Shown here: in pieces, positions 31,518 through 41,720 of the stretch | How positions within the stretch are numbered: the first letter of the stretch is position 1 | How the letters are laid out: each line of letters opens with the position of its first letter | Source: Moraxella caprae DSM 19149 | GTDB lineage: Bacteria; Pseudomonadota; Gammaproteobacteria; Pseudomonadales; Moraxellaceae | Reading direction: 5' to 3' | Assembly: GCF_000426885.1 (NCBI RefSeq) | Contig: NZ_AUGF01000023.1 | Span: forward strand, 1 to 45,805 | Length of the DNA: 45,805 nucleotides | Program-made: the position numbers and the translations under genes | Notes under the pieces: generated by a model | Seen by the model: the letters and a program-made list of their open reading frames with translations, nothing else | What the model was told of the DNA's origin: nothing | The model's database searches: none

Positions 31518-33836
31518 ATGCCCAAAATACCCCAAATGCCTAAGCCATCCCCCAAAGCACTAAGCCTAGCCATGGCAGGTGTGCTGCTCTGTGCCTGCCA
31601 GTCTACCCCCAGCACACACAGCACCACACCCACGCCCGCCCATAACATCACGCACATCGACAAAAGCCTGTCACCATCCAAACTGGCACAGCACGACCTA
31701 GTCACAGCACTACGCCGGCACATGAATGCCGAGCGTTATGCGGTGTCCACTTATCATTATGCCGTCCAGCCCCTAGCAGTCAGCGAGATTGACAAAGACT
31801 CGGACAGTGCCTTTACCACCTTTATCAAGGTCATGGATTATAAGGACAAGGCTCACAAGACTGACGATGACACAAGCGAGCCTTATATGACCATCAGCGA
31901 CTATTTGGGGGAGGATAGCGAGCTTGGCGACTTGCCTTATCTACGCTATGATGATGAACAAAATGGACTCACCCCCGACACCGTGACCCGTGCGGTCGGC
32001 ATGAGCGAAGAGTATCAAGCGGTGTCAGATGAGATTAAAATGCTATCAGTTGAGCTAGAAAACCATACATTTACGTCTGCCTACATAAACATGGGTGATT
32101 TTGTCAAAGACAATGGACGTTTTGACCAACAAGCTTTTAAAAAGCACATCAATGACTTTGATCGCTCTTTTCAAACCAACGCCAATGCCTTGCTTGCCAC
32201 CGCCCAAGGCTACCAAAAACAAGACATCCACCAACTACAAGCCTGTGCCACCACCTTTAAACAGAGTGCCATAAATACCGCCAAGCACATCACGACAGCT
32301 GATGATATTACAAATCATGGCAATGAGTTATATTCATTAGCAACTTCTGTGAATGCTTGTACTCATGCTGTTACTGGCGGAACACAGTTACTTCATCCTT
32401 ATCATTACATCTCCAACCAAACAACCCAGCAAGAGTTGCAACAACAAGCAAGTACCAAAGAGTGTGCCACTCATGCCACCGCTCAAAATCAGGCTTTGGT
32501 TCAGTCAGGCAAAGACCACATCAAGCATGCCGATGAGTTTAATGCAATTCATGAAGAGTATATATCGTGCCATGAGCCATGGGTAGAGTCTGCCATGGAT
32601 GATGACTATTATGAAAGCCATGACCCCTACTCAGGCGTGTTCGGCTCACTTCGTGCCTATCGTGAGATGAAAGAACAAGAGCGTGAGCAGGGCAAGACAG
32701 ACGTAAAAAGCCGTGATTATGGGCTGTCGTCCTTGCTTGGGGGAATATTTAAAATGAACCGAACCCCCGAACAGGTCACCGCCCAAAACCTATATCAGTA
32801 TCAGCACCTAAGTATCCAAGGTCTCTCCCACCATGAACCGAGTGCCAAACGCAGTCAACATTTGTGGTCGATTGACTATGACAGTCCCACCGCCACTTAT
32901 TCCATGCAACTGCCTGTGCGTGCCGACCACGCCAAAGGCGAGCTGACCGCCGATGTCTCAGCCGTCTTGCCACTGGTCGCACTCATCAGCCCCAGGCACG
33001 CTCCCCTACCCAAAGACGTGCCAGACGGTCTGATGTCCTTTGTCCTGCCTGATGAATTACAAAAACAGATACCTACTGACGTGATTTATACGGCAATCTC
33101 TGACGGCATCATCGCAGGCATGGACGGACTAAATGGCGAGAAGTTTACGCCCATGGACATCAGTCAAGACGCCTTTGCCAAAGAAGTCGGGGCAAGTCGT
33201 GCCATCAAGGTTGAGTTTGGTACCAAAGAAATGGGCAAAGCCTACGCCATCATCGCCAAGCACGTCGGGCGTGATTTGCATGCTTATGTGGACAAGCACC
33301 CCGAGCATTATGCCGACAAAGTCAGCGACCACACCGACGCTGACGGCAACCCCATCAGCACGCCAAACACCATCAAATCCATCATTGATAACTTTACCAT
33401 GCTAAACAGCAGTTATCGCACAGATGACGTGGGCGGGCTGTTCGGGGTGGTTGAAGGCATACTGCCTTTTGCCTTGAACACGACCAGCTATGTCTATCTT
33501 GACCGCCAAGGCAACATCATCGCCACCCAAACCCTCAGCAGTCTGGACGAGCACATCAGTGGCATGACCACCCAAAGCCTAAACCAAGTCCGCTATGACA
33601 AGGGGCTGTTTGACAAACACGCTTTGGCACGCCAATTTAAAGACGCCTTTGCTAAAACGACCGCCGTGGACGGCATGGCACTCATCAAGCAAGCCAAAAA
33701 AGAAAACGAACAGCAATATGAAGCACTCATGGCACGCTATGGTTATGATTATGAGCTTAGCCCATCAGATGACCACGAATGCGATACAGCCTGTGCAGCA
33801 GCCGAAACGGCAACGGCGGCAGAAGAAGCAAGATAA
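31518..33836 (+). CDS. Large lipoprotein of unknown function
   Basis: The 772-residue protein has a signal peptide (SLAMAGVLLCAC) with lipobox LCAC and a Thr/Pro/His-rich linker (STPSTHSTTPTPAHNITH). No family was recognised in the rest, which contains helical N- and C-terminal parts and the phrase QSLNQVRYDKGLFDKHALAR near residue 690. It is followed by a second lipoprotein gene on the same strand 220 bp downstream. They may be distant paralogues of a Moraxella-type surface lipoprotein, but that is inference from layout only. Confidence 0.8.
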   Translation: MPKIPQMPKPSPKALSLAMAGVLLCACQSTPSTHSTTPTPAHNITHIDKSLSPSKLAQHDLVTALRRHMNAERYAVSTYHYAVQPLAVSEIDKDSDSAFTTFIKVMDYKDKAHKTDDDTSEPYMTISDYLGEDSELGDLPYLRYDDEQNGLTPDTVTRAVGMSEEYQAVSDEIKMLSVELENHTFTSAYINMGDFVKDNGRFDQQAFKKHINDFDRSFQTNANALLATAQGYQKQDIHQLQACATTFKQSAINTAKHITTADDITNHGNELYSLATSVNACTHAVTGGTQLLHPYHYISNQTTQQELQQQASTKECATHATAQNQALVQSGKDHIKHADEFNAIHEEYISCHEPWVESAMDDDYYESHDPYSGVFGSLRAYREMKEQEREQGKTDVKSRDYGLSSLLGGIFKMNRTPEQVTAQNLYQYQHLSIQGLSHHEPSAKRSQHLWSIDYDSPTATYSMQLPVRADHAKGELTADVSAVLPLVALISPRHAPLPKDVPDGLMSFVLPDELQKQIPTDVIYTAISDGIIAGMDGLNGEKFTPMDISQDAFAKEVGASRAIKVEFGTKEMGKAYAIIAKHVGRDLHAYVDKHPEHYADKVSDHTDADGNPISTPNTIKSIIDNFTMLNSSYRTDDVGGLFGVVEGILPFALNTTSYVYLDRQGNIIATQTLSSLDEHISGMTTQSLNQVRYDKGLFDKHALARQFKDAFAKTTAVDGMALIKQAKKENEQQYEALMARYGYDYELSPSDDHECDTACAAAETATAAEEAR

Positions 33837-34056
33837 CCATTTACAAGGCTTGCCCCATTCTTGGCTTGATTTGATTAAATTGTATTAAATTAACTTGATT
33901 GGTAAAATGGATAAATCGGTAAAATCGGTAAAATTGCCAAAAAATGGTATTGCCATACTGAAAATTTATCTTTGTCATTTTAACTTTACAAATCAATACC
34001 TTATCATCAGCCAAGATTGGGACTTATCCCGATTAATATACTCATTAAGGAAAACC

Positions 34057-35895
34057 ATGAAAACACCACCTTATCGCACACTAAGTTTGGCTGTTGTCAG
34101 CTGTCTGATGACCGCCTGTGCCACCACGCAAGCTCCACAGTCCGCCACCACAAGCCACGACCAGCACGCCAAAGCAGTCCTAGCCAAAGCAGTCAAATCA
34201 CAACTTCGCTCATCATTTAGCTATGAGACGAATGCCTATGTCTCTAACGACATCCGCCGTCACGCCCTAAAAGACGTCACCGACAGCACGCCAGCTGACG
34301 ACTGCGAAGCGGTGCATGACCATGCTTATGTCCGCCTACTTCAAACTGCTAAGACGGACAACCTGCCCATCAGCGATGACAAATACCAAGCCCATCGTAC
34401 CAAAATCAAAGACGACTTTTTGGCATGCCGTGATAAGCAAGAACAAGCGTCCGCCTATCAGTCTTTTGACTTTGAAAATTTTTATGAACAAAGCGGACAG
34501 CTGACCCCCGATGAGCAAGAACAGGCATTCATCCACGCCATCAGCACTCACCTAGATGGTCAGACCAATGAGCCATCCGCCCGTCCTGCCTCGTCCCTAG
34601 ACGCCAAAAAAGCCGAGCTACTGCACGAGTATCTCATCGCCCCATCTAGTGTGCGTGTGGTCGGCAGTTATCAACCCCTACAAGGCAAATTTACCGCCTT
34701 GCCCATGCTAGACTACACCGCCAAAAACCTGCACATGTCCATCAATCAGCCCCTATACATCGACCTAAAAGCAGGGGGTATTTATCTGTGGGCGGATAAC
34801 TTTGCTCTACTAAACAGCGAACTGCTTGACGCCAAACTGGGCGACAGCTGGCAAGGCAAATGGCTGTACATCCCCATCAATGACGGCAGTCTGCCCGAGA
34901 GCTTTACCCGTGATTTAATCAAAGCCTACCTAAACGCCAAAAAAGAGAGCTTTATGGCACTGCCCCAAGACGGCTTTGTCATGGCGGGGGCAGATGAGCT
35001 TAGCCAGTTGCCGTTTATCGCCAATAACCTGCCTGCCGATAAACTAACTCTCATCCAAAACACGCCCACCATCATCAAAAATAACGCCAAAGAGTCTGCC
35101 AAAGCGTACAGCAATTATGTCTTTGCCGACACACTCTACCAAGAGATGACCGCCAAATATCCAACACTTACTCAGCAGATGCCCGATTTTTATGAGCGTG
35201 AGATTATTGACGGTGAGAGCGTGATTCATGTGATAAATGCCGATAGCGACACCGCCCAGACAGAGACAAAGGCGGAGACGGACACCGCTAATAACAGCCG
35301 TGATGACTTTGTGGTCAATAGCGAGCTACTCATGCGTGGGCTATTTTTGTATCTGCAACGGCAAATCGAGAGCTACTATGGCGAGCTACATAGCACCGAT
35401 GGCACACCCCAAGAAGACCGCCCTATTTCTAAATATGCCCCTGCCACGCATTATGGTGTCTCACATGGCAAAATCGCTTGGGTACATCAGCGTCACTATC
35501 TGACCGATGACACGGTCGGAGCCAGATACATGGACAAGGCAGGCGTGACGGGCAGTGAACCGCTGTTTGTGGATGTCTTTACCCAAATCTTTCAAAACGC
35601 CAAACACGTAAATGAGTTCGCTCGTCTGCCATCTGCCAGTCAAACGCCCAATGCCGACAACAGCATCAATCTCTTTGCCTACCAAGACACCCTACGAGCC
35701 AGATTCAAGGAGACAGGCGAGAAGCCACCTTTTATGGAGCATTCCTCTCGTTATGCCTTAGGCAGTGCCAGTAATGATTATGGCTATGGCGATGATAGCT
35801 ATGATGGCGATGATTATGGTGATTACAGCGATGAGCTTTATGAAGATTATCTTGATGAAGACATGGATAATAACGGCAAGCCAAGTGATAAATGA
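34057..35895 (+). CDS. Second large lipoprotein of unknown function
   Basis: The 612-residue protein starts at ATG 34057 (AAGGA 6 bp upstream). Its signal peptide is SLAVVSCLMTAC with lipobox MTAC, and the first mature residues (KAVLAKAVKSQLRSSFSYET) recall the matching region of the upstream lipoprotein. The last 40 residues are very acidic and Tyr/Gly-rich (NDYGYGDDSYDGDDYGDYSD). Such tails can bind cations or partner proteins. No enzymatic motif is seen. A strong terminator follows, so the two genes may share one transcript. Confidence 0.8.
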   Translation: MKTPPYRTLSLAVVSCLMTACATTQAPQSATTSHDQHAKAVLAKAVKSQLRSSFSYETNAYVSNDIRRHALKDVTDSTPADDCEAVHDHAYVRLLQTAKTDNLPISDDKYQAHRTKIKDDFLACRDKQEQASAYQSFDFENFYEQSGQLTPDEQEQAFIHAISTHLDGQTNEPSARPASSLDAKKAELLHEYLIAPSSVRVVGSYQPLQGKFTALPMLDYTAKNLHMSINQPLYIDLKAGGIYLWADNFALLNSELLDAKLGDSWQGKWLYIPINDGSLPESFTRDLIKAYLNAKKESFMALPQDGFVMAGADELSQLPFIANNLPADKLTLIQNTPTIIKNNAKESAKAYSNYVFADTLYQEMTAKYPTLTQQMPDFYEREIIDGESVIHVINADSDTAQTETKAETDTANNSRDDFVVNSELLMRGLFLYLQRQIESYYGELHSTDGTPQEDRPISKYAPATHYGVSHGKIAWVHQRHYLTDDTVGARYMDKAGVTGSEPLFVDVFTQIFQNAKHVNEFARLPSASQTPNADNSINLFAYQDTLRARFKETGEKPPFMEHSSRYALGSASNDYGYGDDSYDGDDYGDYSDELYEDYLDEDMDNNGKPSDK

Positions 35896-35921
35896 GTGTG
35901 TTTGGCGATTTTAACCTATAT

Positions 35922-35950
35922 AAAAAAGGGGATATACTCTATCCCCTTTT
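35922..35950 (+). terminator. Terminator of the lipoprotein pair
   Basis: AAAAGGGGATA (35924-35934) pairs with TATCCCCTTTT (35940-35950), leaving a short loop and a T tail. Confidence 0.8.
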
Positions 35951-35990
35951 GTGTATTACACTCAACCAACTTGATATTTACCATGGGTTT

Positions 35991-36056
35991 GTAGGGGTTG
36001 GCTCCGCACACCCTTTGATGATATTGCTATACAGGGCATGCTCAGCACACCCCTAC
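35991..36056. repeat. 66-bp palindromic unit (REP-like)
   Basis: GTAGGGGTTGGCT (35991-36003) and its near-inverse AGCACACCCCTAC (36044-36056) enclose GC-rich sequence also containing CACACCC. It lies in the 246-bp gap between converging genes, a typical place for intergenic REP/ERIC-like repeats. Only one copy is in the window. Confidence 0.5.
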
Positions 36057-36141
36057 GTCCACACATCATTGTATTTGTAGTAATTTTAAGGTTTCTTGGG
36101 TGTATATGTTGTATAAAGCCTTTTAAAAGGTTTGCTGATAT

Positions 36142-36696
36142 TTAATGCGGAAACGGTCGCTGTTTGTCCGCATCTATCCACACCTGCACCCATTCATCAG
36201 GCGGTAGGCTCACCCCGTCATAGCCAAGCGATGATAACACCTGTGCGGTCGGTATGGGTTTGCCCGTCATAAAGTTGGTTACTGCTGTACGAAGTAGTGC
36301 ATGACAAGTGCATTTGCCACCCACCCACATCGTCTGCTCCATATAAAACCACTTATCATCAATGGCACATACCCGAGTTTTCATCAGCACTTTATCAAAG
36401 AGTCGCACACGTTTGCGATACTGAATGGTACTGCCTGCCACCACCAAACCCCACCGCTTTTGTACGAGTTTTTTGCCCAGACCTGTGCGAATGGCAAAGT
36501 CATTTCGCCCTAGGTCAAACAACGTCAAAATCCGCCCATTGTTCATCTCAAAAAAGTTATCAATATCATTCACATTGGCGGTAAAACGATACTCGGTCGT
36601 GTCAGTTAGACCTGCCACCGTGCCTGACTTTTTGCTTTTGTGATAAGCGGTTGCACTGCTGATGATGTTTTGGGTTAGGCGTAAAAATGGATACAT
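36142..36696 (-). CDS. Thioesterase-like hot-dog fold protein
   Basis: The 184-residue protein has a hot-dog pattern: TEYRFTANVNDIDNFFEMNN, then GRILTLFDLGRNDFAIRTGL and KKRWGLVVAGSTIQYRKRV, as in acyl-CoA thioesterases of the 4HBT type (YbgC/Them6-like), where the D of N-x-H/D-x-x-N regions acts. Substrate is unknown. It starts 41 bp downstream of the Rep stop on the same strand and may be co-transcribed with rep. Confidence 0.7.
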   Translation of the reverse strand: MYPFLRLTQNIISSATAYHKSKKSGTVAGLTDTTEYRFTANVNDIDNFFEMNNGRILTLFDLGRNDFAIRTGLGKKLVQKRWGLVVAGSTIQYRKRVRLFDKVLMKTRVCAIDDKWFYMEQTMWVGGKCTCHALLRTAVTNFMTGKPIPTAQVLSSLGYDGVSLPPDEWVQVWIDADKQRPFPH

Positions 36697-36736
36697 AATA
36701 TACTCAGATTTTTATAAATGGATTAGCGATAAACGA

Positions 36737-38770
36737 TTAGCCTTTACGTTTGGCGGCAAGCATTGCCTGAATGTTTGCCAAATAGTCTGTGGCGACCTTA
36801 TTCGGGTCGGCAGATTTTTGGCGTTTGGCAGGATAATCAATGTGGTCGCTTGGCAACTCGTCCAAAAAGCGTGACGGCGTGGTCTGACGATACTCTTTGC
36901 CCGCCCTGCGTTTTTGGGCATACATCAAGGTCAGCTCATGCCTTGCTCGTGTGATGCCCACATACATGAGACGGCGTTCTTCTTCGACCGTCTCCGAGAC
37001 GATAGAGTTACGGTGTGGCAAGATGTCTTCTTCGACCCCAATGATATACACAAAATCAAATTCAAGCCCCTTAGCGGCGTGCAGGGTCATGAGATTAACT
37101 TTGTTGGTATTTTCTTCTTCTTGCTGTTGTTCTAGCATGTCTAGTAGCACAAGCTTACGAATCACCGCCTCAATGCTTTTTTCATCATCATCTTCGGCAC
37201 GGTCTATGAGTGCATGAATGGACGAGTACAGGGATTCGATGTTGTCAAGGCGGTTTTTTTCTTGTTGGGGTGTTTTGCTGTCTTCTTTGATGTAGTCAAT
37301 ATACCCCGTCTCCATAATCATCTGACGCACCAGTGGCATGGGGTCGGGATTATCATAAAGCTCACGGGTATAATGCTCAATAAACTCTCCAAAACTGGCA
37401 AGCGTCGCCCCTGCCTTTGCCCCCACTGCCGATTTTAGCCCTGTATGAGAACAGGCAGACAGTAGCGATAGGCTGTGTTCTTGGGCGAACAGTCCGAGCT
37501 TTTCTAAGGTTGCCGAACCCATGCCACGTTTGGGCGTATTGATGATCCGCAAAAATGCCGCGTCATCATCAGGATTTAGGATAATCCGCAAATAACTCAT
37601 GACGTCCTTAATCTCCGTGCGAGCAAAAAATGACGTACCGCCCGAGAGCTTATACGGCACTTGTAGTGAACGCAGTTCGGCTTCTAGCACCCGAGCCTGA
37701 AAGTTGGAGCGATACAGCACGGCATACTGCTCCCATGAGTTGTTATGTCTTAGGCGGTGCGTCACTATCTCTTTTGCCACACGCTCCGCTTCCACCCCAT
37801 CATCGGGCGAGCTTAGCACCCGAATCAGCTCGCCATGCCCTTTATCCGACCACAGCGATTTTTCAAAAATATGCTCATTATTGGTAATCACGGCATTGGC
37901 AGACGCCAGTATGCGATTGGTAGAGCGGTAGTTTTGTTCTAGCTTGACAACGTGCAGAGCAGGGAAATCCTGCTTTAATAAAGCCATGTTCTCAGGCTTT
38001 GCTCCACGCCACGCATAGATAGATTGGTCATCATCGCCCACTACCGTGAACCTTGCCCGAATGCCTACCAGTAGCTTGATAAGCTCATACTGAGCGGTAT
38101 TGGTATCTTGGTACTCGTCCACGAGCAGATAGCGAATGCGGTTTTGCCATTTTTCACGCACTCGCTCATTGTCTTTTAAAATACGAGCAGGTAGGACAAT
38201 CAAATCATCAAAATCCACCGCATTATATGCTCGCAAATTCCGCTCATACAGCCCATACAGATGAGCAAAAATCACATCTTCGGGGTCGGTCAGTGTCCGC
38301 TCGGCATCTTCGGGGGCGACTAGGTCATTTTTCCAATCACTAATCATCTTAATCGCCTTACCCACCATGTCCGCACGCTCCGCCCCTGATAGGTTATCAC
38401 GCACCATCAGCTCGGCAAGCAGGCGTTTGCTGTCATCGGCGTCCATGATACTAAAATTGCCTTTTAGGGGCGTGTTAATGAGTTCATAACGCAAAAACTG
38501 CAAACCAAACTGGTGGAACGTGGACACCGTCAGCCCACGAGTTTTCTCGCTTGGCAAGAGTTTTTTGACACGCTCTTTCATCTCCCTTGCCGCCTTATTG
38601 GTAAAGGTCATTGCCGTGATACGCTCAGCAGGCGTGTTGCAGTTTTGGATAAGATGAGCGATTTTTTGGGTAATCACAGACGTCTTGCCTGACCCTGCCC
38701 CTGCCAGAACGAGCAAGGGGCCTGAAACATGGGCTAGGGCTTCTTGTTGGCGGGGGTTTAGTTGGCTCAT
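36737..38770 (-). CDS. rep: ATP-dependent DNA helicase Rep
   Basis: The 677-residue protein has all superfamily 1A motifs: Q motif LNPRQQEAL, Walker A GAGSGKT (24-30), motif II LLVDEYQDTN, motif III VVGDDDQSIYAWRGA, motif IV LEQNYRS, motif V MTLHAAKGLEFDFVYI and motif VI RRLMYVGITRAR. Length and the start (MSQLNPRQQEALAHVSGPLL) fit Rep (673 in E. coli) rather than UvrD or PcrA (over 720). It removes proteins from DNA ahead of the replication fork, moving 3' to 5'. Confidence 0.92.
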   Translation of the reverse strand: MSQLNPRQQEALAHVSGPLLVLAGAGSGKTSVITQKIAHLIQNCNTPAERITAMTFTNKAAREMKERVKKLLPSEKTRGLTVSTFHQFGLQFLRYELINTPLKGNFSIMDADDSKRLLAELMVRDNLSGAERADMVGKAIKMISDWKNDLVAPEDAERTLTDPEDVIFAHLYGLYERNLRAYNAVDFDDLIVLPARILKDNERVREKWQNRIRYLLVDEYQDTNTAQYELIKLLVGIRARFTVVGDDDQSIYAWRGAKPENMALLKQDFPALHVVKLEQNYRSTNRILASANAVITNNEHIFEKSLWSDKGHGELIRVLSSPDDGVEAERVAKEIVTHRLRHNNSWEQYAVLYRSNFQARVLEAELRSLQVPYKLSGGTSFFARTEIKDVMSYLRIILNPDDDAAFLRIINTPKRGMGSATLEKLGLFAQEHSLSLLSACSHTGLKSAVGAKAGATLASFGEFIEHYTRELYDNPDPMPLVRQMIMETGYIDYIKEDSKTPQQEKNRLDNIESLYSSIHALIDRAEDDDEKSIEAVIRKLVLLDMLEQQQEEENTNKVNLMTLHAAKGLEFDFVYIIGVEEDILPHRNSIVSETVEEERRLMYVGITRARHELTLMYAQKRRAGKEYRQTTPSRFLDELPSDHIDYPAKRQKSADPNKVATDYLANIQAMLAAKRKG

Positions 38771-38904
38771 AATCTAAATTCTTCGGGCAAATGGTTGGCT
38801 ATTATAATGGATTTTGGCAAATTGGGCAAAAGTTTGTGGTAAATTTATCGGCAACATAAAGCATTCTTATGTCATATTTTTTGGTTAAAATTTATCCATA
38901 TTAC

Positions 38905-38929
38905 ATAAAAAGGTGCGTAACACGCACCT
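38905..38929 (-). terminator. Terminator of the EamA transporter gene
   Basis: On the - strand AGGTGCG pairs with CGCACCT (38911-38929), followed by TTTTTA, 32 bp after the stop of the transporter gene. Confidence 0.75.
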
Positions 38930-38960
38930 GATGATTTTTATTATTTAAAATTATTTCAAA

Positions 38961-39854
38961 TCAAGTTAAATAAAACAAACACCACACTGCACACACGCCC
39001 AAGACAATCCCCATGCCATTGATTTTGGAGATTTTTTCTTTAAAAATAAATAACCCCACAACCGCCCCCAAACATATCACGCCGATATTCATGCCAGCAA
39101 ATACCAAGGTCGGGTCATCTTTATAGGCTTGATGAGCTTTGATATAAAATAAAATATTAAAAAAGTTTAATGCCCCAAGTAAAATCCCACCAATCAAACT
39201 TTTACCTTGCCATTTGGTTTTATTGATTATTAGATAAATAAATAACAAGACAAATGCCAATATAAAGCTCACAAGTAAGGTATTGGCAAAGGCATTACCC
39301 AATTTTGCCATTTGTTTAAATAAAATATCAATCACGCCATAGCCTGCCCATACTCCGCCTAATATTAAAGCGGTGTTTTTGATATTTAATGAATTATCTG
39401 TTTTGGCATGATTGGTTTTTAGGCTGTTTTTTAAATTGGTTTTTGGATTGGGTTTATAAGTTAGGGCAATGAGTGATGAAAACGCCAAAATAATGCCCAC
39501 ACCTTTGGCAAGTGTTAAACTTTCGCCAAAAATGGTAAATGACGCCAATATCGGCAAAAATAACGCCAAACGCTGTGCCACGTCCGATTTGGCAATGCCA
39601 ACGAGTTGCACCGCCTTTGCCATGATGATAAATACGCTCGGCAACAGCACGCCCAAGGCGATGACGATAAATGTCCCGTTTGCCATAATTTCACTGACAT
39701 TTAAACTAGGCTTTAATAAAAAAATACATAAAATAATGGCGGTGATATAATTCACCAAAATGGCTTGGGCAATATCAATGTCTTGACGGCGTGCCACTTT
39801 TAAAAAAATAGACACCAACACACTGACACAAATGGCAGAGAGTAGAAAAATCAT
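38961..39854 (-). CDS. EamA/DMT-family transporter
   Basis: The 297-residue membrane protein has about ten hydrophobic helices in two halves, separated by a polar KTN/K-rich loop (about residues 133-155: NPKTNLKNSLKTNHAKTDNS). This duplicated five-plus-five layout is typical of EamA-type drug/metabolite exporters. The second half ends KINGMGIVLGVCAVWCLFYL. Substrate cannot be told. Its own terminator follows. Confidence 0.85.
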   Translation of the reverse strand: MIFLLSAICVSVLVSIFLKVARRQDIDIAQAILVNYITAIILCIFLLKPSLNVSEIMANGTFIVIALGVLLPSVFIIMAKAVQLVGIAKSDVAQRLALFLPILASFTIFGESLTLAKGVGIILAFSSLIALTYKPNPKTNLKNSLKTNHAKTDNSLNIKNTALILGGVWAGYGVIDILFKQMAKLGNAFANTLLVSFILAFVLLFIYLIINKTKWQGKSLIGGILLGALNFFNILFYIKAHQAYKDDPTLVFAGMNIGVICLGAVVGLFIFKEKISKINGMGIVLGVCAVWCLFYLT

Positions 39855-40036
39855 GGATGAAATATTTTGTTACAAATTGGTGTGATATTATAACCATAAT
39901 TGGGCGTTTGTCAAGTGGCGTGAATAGATGTTCACCAAATTAACCAAGATATCCACCCTTTTATCCAATTCTCCATTTAAAATCATCAATATGATGTGTG
40001 ATAATAAAGCATCAAACTTAACAAAAATACGATGCG

Positions 40037-40642
40037 ATGAACATAAAAATTTCTATTCTTTTATTCATAATGTTACTTTCTGCCTGCACCAATCACAATC
40101 AAAATTCAAAAAACACGATTGAACAAGATGTCAATATCACCAATGGCAACAAAGATAACAACAAACCACCGCCAGCATTACCAACCAATGATGAATTATT
40201 AAGCTCCCTAAAATCTAGTGATTGGCAAAAATTAGCGTTAACTTATGAAAATACATCCAATCAGTGGCGATTGATTGTGGTAAGTGATATAAATTTTAAC
40301 AACCTAAATTTGCCGATTGTTAAAAAAGATGATTTTATATTGATTTTTGAAAAAAGTGTAGAATTAGACAATCATTGGATTTATATGCCCAATAATTGCA
40401 ACAGCATGAAGGGTGAATTTGTACTCACCAAGACGGGCATAAAAATTCAAGGTAGCCTACCAACAACTAAAATGGCTTGCTCACCACCACCTAAAGATTT
40501 AGATGACAACATTATCCATACTGTTATTTTAAATGGTGATTATGAAATTTATCAAAAAGACATGCAAAATATTTTAAAAATAACCCACAATCATCAATAT
40601 TGGCTATTTATCAACACAGTTGCTACAAAGCCTAGCTTATGA
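40037..40642 (+). CDS. Small lipoprotein of unknown function
   Basis: The 201-residue protein has signal sequence ISILLFIMLLSAC with lipobox LSAC, then an Asn/Lys-rich linker. The mature part has beta-rich segments (WRLIVVSDINFNNLNLPIVK; YMPNNCNSMKGEFVLTKTGI) with a pair of cysteines. It is flanked on both sides by divergent or opposing genes, so it is probably monocistronic. No family was recognised. Confidence 0.75.
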   Translation: MNIKISILLFIMLLSACTNHNQNSKNTIEQDVNITNGNKDNNKPPPALPTNDELLSSLKSSDWQKLALTYENTSNQWRLIVVSDINFNNLNLPIVKKDDFILIFEKSVELDNHWIYMPNNCNSMKGEFVLTKTGIKIQGSLPTTKMACSPPPKDLDDNIIHTVILNGDYEIYQKDMQNILKITHNHQYWLFINTVATKPSL

Positions 40643-40770
40643 CAAATTTCAAATTCGTTAGATGTGATATTTATTTAAAGCAAAGCGAATATTTAGGTCA
40701 TAGTTAATATCAGTTTGATAAGGCATGGCATTCTGTATTTTGATGATTTAGAGAGTATAAAACAGATAAA

Positions 40771-41601
40771 TCACAAATGCAAATCATGTCCACATCTATC
40801 ACAAAACTTAGCATTGGATGCATGCCCGAATTTACCGCATTTTGGGCAGGTGATGGGGTGTAGCTGTGGTCGCATGGTGCGTGACAGCTCAGCGGTAAAA
40901 ATCCCTGTCGGTACGGCAATGATGGAGTAACCCATAATCATCACCATGCTTGCAATCGCTTGCCCTATCGGGGTCTTGGGTGAGATGTCGCCATAACCCA
41001 CGGTTGTCAAAGTCACAACCGCCCAATAGATGGATTTGGGGATGCTGGTGTAGCCATTTTCAGGGCCTTCGACCACGTACATGACCGAGCCAAAAATGGT
41101 CACAAGCAGTAATAATGATAGGAAAAAGACGATGATTTTGTGCTGACTGGTGCGAAAGGCAGCCGCCAAAAACCCTGCTTGGTGCATATAGGATTTGAGC
41201 TTAAACACCCTAAAAATCCGTAAAATCCGCAAAATTCGCACCACCAAAAGATACTGCGTACCCACAAAAAACAAGCTAATATAACTTGGTAAAAGTGCCA
41301 ACAAATCCACAATACCATAAAATGACAACACATACCGCTTGCGATTGGGCGATGAGTACACACGCAACAAATATTCAACCGTAAACAAAATGGTAAAAAT
41401 CCATTCGGCATAAAAAAATACCCTGCCGTACTGCAATCGCAAATACAGCACGCTGTCTAGCATAACCACCACCACGCTAAGACTAATACCAATAAGCAAT
41501 CCAATATCAAACAGCTTGCCCAAAGGCGTGTCTGTGCCTTCGATGACGATGTGGATTTTCTCTTTTAAGGACAGGCTTTTTTTGTAAACAGGGGCTTTCA
41601 T
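40771..41601 (-). CDS. Voltage-gated K+ channel with C-terminal zinc ribbon
   Basis: The 276-residue protein has six membrane segments, an Arg-rich S4 (VVRILRILRIFRVFKLKSY) and a K+ filter TVGYGD in TLTTVGYGDISPKTP. The C-terminal tail reads CPKCGKFGHASNAKFCDRCG, a CxxC-CxxC zinc ribbon. Such a tail is rare enough to note; it may sense metal or redox state or bind a partner. Otherwise it fits the ion_trans family of bacterial Kv-like channels. A role in membrane potential or osmotic control is likely. Confidence 0.88.
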   Translation of the reverse strand: MKAPVYKKSLSLKEKIHIVIEGTDTPLGKLFDIGLLIGISLSVVVVMLDSVLYLRLQYGRVFFYAEWIFTILFTVEYLLRVYSSPNRKRYVLSFYGIVDLLALLPSYISLFFVGTQYLLVVRILRILRIFRVFKLKSYMHQAGFLAAAFRTSQHKIIVFFLSLLLLVTIFGSVMYVVEGPENGYTSIPKSIYWAVVTLTTVGYGDISPKTPIGQAIASMVMIMGYSIIAVPTGIFTAELSRTMRPQLHPITCPKCGKFGHASNAKFCDRCGHDLHL

Positions 41602-41720
41602 GCAAGATAGAATGAGAGAAAGATGAGTGTATTTTATAATAAAGTTGGGGCTTGGGATAGTATTTTTACAAAATTCTTGTTATGATTGATACGTTTTAGG
41701 CTTTTTACATTTGATTTATC

